Position numbers and translations under genes: made by a program
Notes under the pieces: model-generated
What the model was told of the DNA's origin: nothing
Databases searched by the model: none
The model's input: the letters and a program-made list of their open reading frames with translations, nothing else
Source of the DNA: Candidatus Micropelagos thuwalensis
GTDB lineage: Bacteria > Pseudomonadota > Alphaproteobacteria > RS24
Direction of reading: 5' to 3'
DNA: 64,000 bases
Assembly: GCF_000469155.1 (NCBI RefSeq)
Contig: NZ_AWXE01000004.1
Coordinates: 434,001-498,000 of the forward strand
Part shown: positions 62,469 to 64,000 of the stretch, one piece after another
Layout of the letters: every line of letters starts with the position of its first letter
How positions within the stretch are numbered: position 1 is the first letter of the stretch

Positions 62469-64000
62469 TTAGAAGTCGAACGTCATTTCAACACCAGCTG
62501 TACGTGGTGGGCCATATTGTGAGAACACCCACAATGTAGCAACCGGCTGTGATGAAACGCGGTAGCGCTCATCAGTAGCATTTTTTACAAATGCACGGAC
62601 GCTGTAGTTATTGCTGTTGTCAATCAACGCATAGGACACATCAATCAGCGTTTTGCTTTCAAGAACAGTGTCATAAGCTTCACCGAGATCAGAGTAGTTA
62701 TTGACTTGATCATCTTCGTGGAAGATTGTCATCACAGCTTGACCAGTAATATCACCATAGTCCTGCTCATAAGAGACTTGCAGAGCAGCCTGGACTTCAG
62801 GTGTTCTGGTCAATGGACGGTCGGAGAAGTCAACATCGATTGTGCCGTCAAAATTGGTGTCGGCCTCAAACTTGTCAAAATCACCATCCTGTAGTGATAA
62901 ATTACCCTGAATTGTTAAACCCGGAACCTTGGCAGGTACAAAGGTAAACTCAGTTTCAATACCATTCACAGTAGCTTCAGCAGCGTTGAAGAAGCGTGTT
63001 TCCTGATCGTTCCCAAAAGTCGCTGCAATCTGACGCTGAGCATCTGTGTACTCGACATTAAATGCGGCGACATTTAAACGAAGCTGATTATCAAAGAGGT
63101 CCGATTTCAAACCAATTTCAATTGAGTCAGCATATTCAGGGTTAGTAGGTGCAATATTGGCCGCACTCAATGCAGCAACTGTGCCTGTTTGGTCGTTAAA
63201 CGCACCTGACTTAAAGCCTCTGGCATATGTGATGTATGAGAATACATCGTCAGATACTTGATAAGATGCTGTGAAACGATAGCTATCTTCTTCCCAAGTT
63301 TGATCAGTCCCAAGAACACCAGCAGAATATGTCGTGAAGTCAGCAGCAGCCAAAGGTCCGCCAATTGTTGCAGCCGTCAAGTTAACATCAAACCCACCTG
63401 TAAGAGATTGAAAAGGTACTCGATTACGACCGATCCAAGCTTTATCTTCTTCTGTGTAACGGAAACCACCACTAAGTGAGAGTCTGTCGCTCACATCATA
63501 AGTGGCATCAATAAATACAGCCTGAGCTTCCTGCTGCTGAGCACTACAGAGTACAAGTGGCGTATTGTTATATGTACCAGGGAATGGAGGTGCACCACCA
63601 ACATTTGCAAAGTAATCAAGGAAACCAAGTATTTGTGTCACACAGAAAGTTGTATCGTCTTCCTGCATAAATATACCAGTAACATATTCAAGATTACCCC
63701 CGAGATCAGAGGCGTAACGCAACTCATATTGGGTTGTTTCACGAACATCTGCTCGGTTTGCATCAAATAAGGAAAGTGTACCATTCACACCTGTATAAGT
63801 ACTAGGTAGAAGTGAATCTTGTTCTCTTTTTCCAGCCATGAAGAACACATTACCTTTGTCCATAGCGTATTCAAGGTTGAGATAGAGACCATCAACATCA
63901 ACTTGGTGACCCTGAGACATATTCAATAGATTATCATCTCTGTCAGTAGATGCCGCATTGTTCAAAGGATCACCTGGCTGAACTGGTGCATTAAAAATTC
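62469..64000 (-). CDS. TonB-dependent outer-membrane receptor, N-terminus beyond window edge
   Basis: C-terminal ~510 residues of a TonB-dependent receptor beta barrel; plug domain and signal peptide lie outside the window. Features: alternating amphipathic strands, the LSLSGGFRYTEEDKAW segment, FSYITYARGFKSGAFND, the hallmark NYSVRAFVKNATDERYRVSS near the end, and a terminal Phe (MTFDF) that marks outer-membrane barrel proteins. The frame is open to the window edge, so the apparent start at 63965 (TTG) is not real. Two Cys pairs in the FCVTQILG...LVLCSAQQQ loop may form a disulfide. It probably imports the cluster's substrate; siderophore or vitamin uptake is possible. Confidence 0.93.
   Translation of the reverse strand, partial: IFNAPVQPGDPLNNAASTDRDDNLLNMSQGHQVDVDGLYLNLEYAMDKGNVFFMAGKREQDSLLPSTYTGVNGTLSLFDANRADVRETTQYELRYASDLGGNLEYVTGIFMQEDDTTFCVTQILGFLDYFANVGGAPPFPGTYNNTPLVLCSAQQQEAQAVFIDATYDVSDRLSLSGGFRYTEEDKAWIGRNRVPFQSLTGGFDVNLTAATIGGPLAAADFTTYSAGVLGTDQTWEEDSYRFTASYQVSDDVFSYITYARGFKSGAFNDQTGTVAALSAANIAPTNPEYADSIEIGLKSDLFDNQLRLNVAAFNVEYTDAQRQIAATFGNDQETRFFNAAEATVNGIETEFTFVPAKVPGLTIQGNLSLQDGDFDKFEADTNFDGTIDVDFSDRPLTRTPEVQAALQVSYEQDYGDITGQAVMTIFHEDDQVNNYSDLGEAYDTVLESKTLIDVSYALIDNSNNYSVRAFVKNATDERYRVSSQPVATLWVFSQYGPPRTAGVEMTFDF

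Overview
The window looks like chromosomal DNA of an alphaproteobacterium, probably a fairly streamlined, moderate-GC, possibly marine organism. The evidence is gene order: ffh-rpsP-rimM-trmD-rplS-leuC, dapF-mtaB-ftsY, a ccmABCDG cluster next to acnA and a DUF2794 gene, hemC-hemD-Mic60-hemY beside tsaD-gpsA, and rsmB-rpe-heparinase-like-purH. Gaps are short, many genes overlap by 1-4 bases, and I see no insertion sequence, prophage or CRISPR array. A Parvibaculales/PS1-like or SAR116-like relative would fit, but the sequence alone does not settle this.

Layout. 1-5177 (minus): translation and secretion operon (SRP GTPase, S16, RimM, TrmD, L19) ending in leuC, which is cut by the window edge. 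5489-8623 (plus): dapF, tRNA methylthiotransferase, SRP receptor. 8627-12018 (minus): NUDIX hydrolase, then cytochrome c maturation genes ccmG, D, C, B, A. 12159-15406 (plus): aconitase with an unusual lysine-rich N-terminus, DUF2794. 15426-19580 (minus): BAX-inhibitor-like protein and a YbbP/YbbA-type ABC exporter, head to head with a TesA-like esterase. 20425-31511: mixed housekeeping genes (PhhB, quinone reductase, SpoU methyltransferase, an ECF sigma factor, IalB-like protein, RlmN, ArgG, FolD, YggT, SDR, YwaF-like, NTF2-like, hotdog thioesterase). 31695-36281 (minus): heme operon hemC-hemD-Mic60-hemY with a degenerate tRNA-Thr in its tail. 36429-45366: tsaD, a small-protein/sRNA locus, TetR, gpsA, YciI, EVE, Rieske, acs, SDHAF4-like, rsmB, rpe. 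45388-49278: heparinase-like, purH, MaoC. 49469-52928: sulfate activation operon cysD-cysNC with its own TetR. 53003-54186: IphP phosphatase and a Rieske ferredoxin. 54219-64000: a catabolic cluster.

The two most noteworthy parts are: (1) 37517-37798, a 41-residue hydrophobic protein gene not annotated by length-limited gene finders, followed by two tandem hairpins that both expose a UUCCCUCCC (anti-Shine-Dalgarno-like) loop and preceded by a heat-shock-like promoter. This architecture resembles the Rhodobacter CcsR/'cuckoo' sRNA loci but has a different small protein. (2) 53869-64000, a divergent cluster of ring-hydroxylating oxygenase, Rieske ferredoxin, acyl-CoA dehydrogenase, family III CoA-transferase, an HMG-CoA-synthase-like/DUF35 fusion that lacks the expected cysteine, SCP2-type thiolase, two SDRs and a TonB-dependent receptor. 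Together they look like an uptake and CoA-dependent breakdown route for an unidentified hydrophobic substrate.
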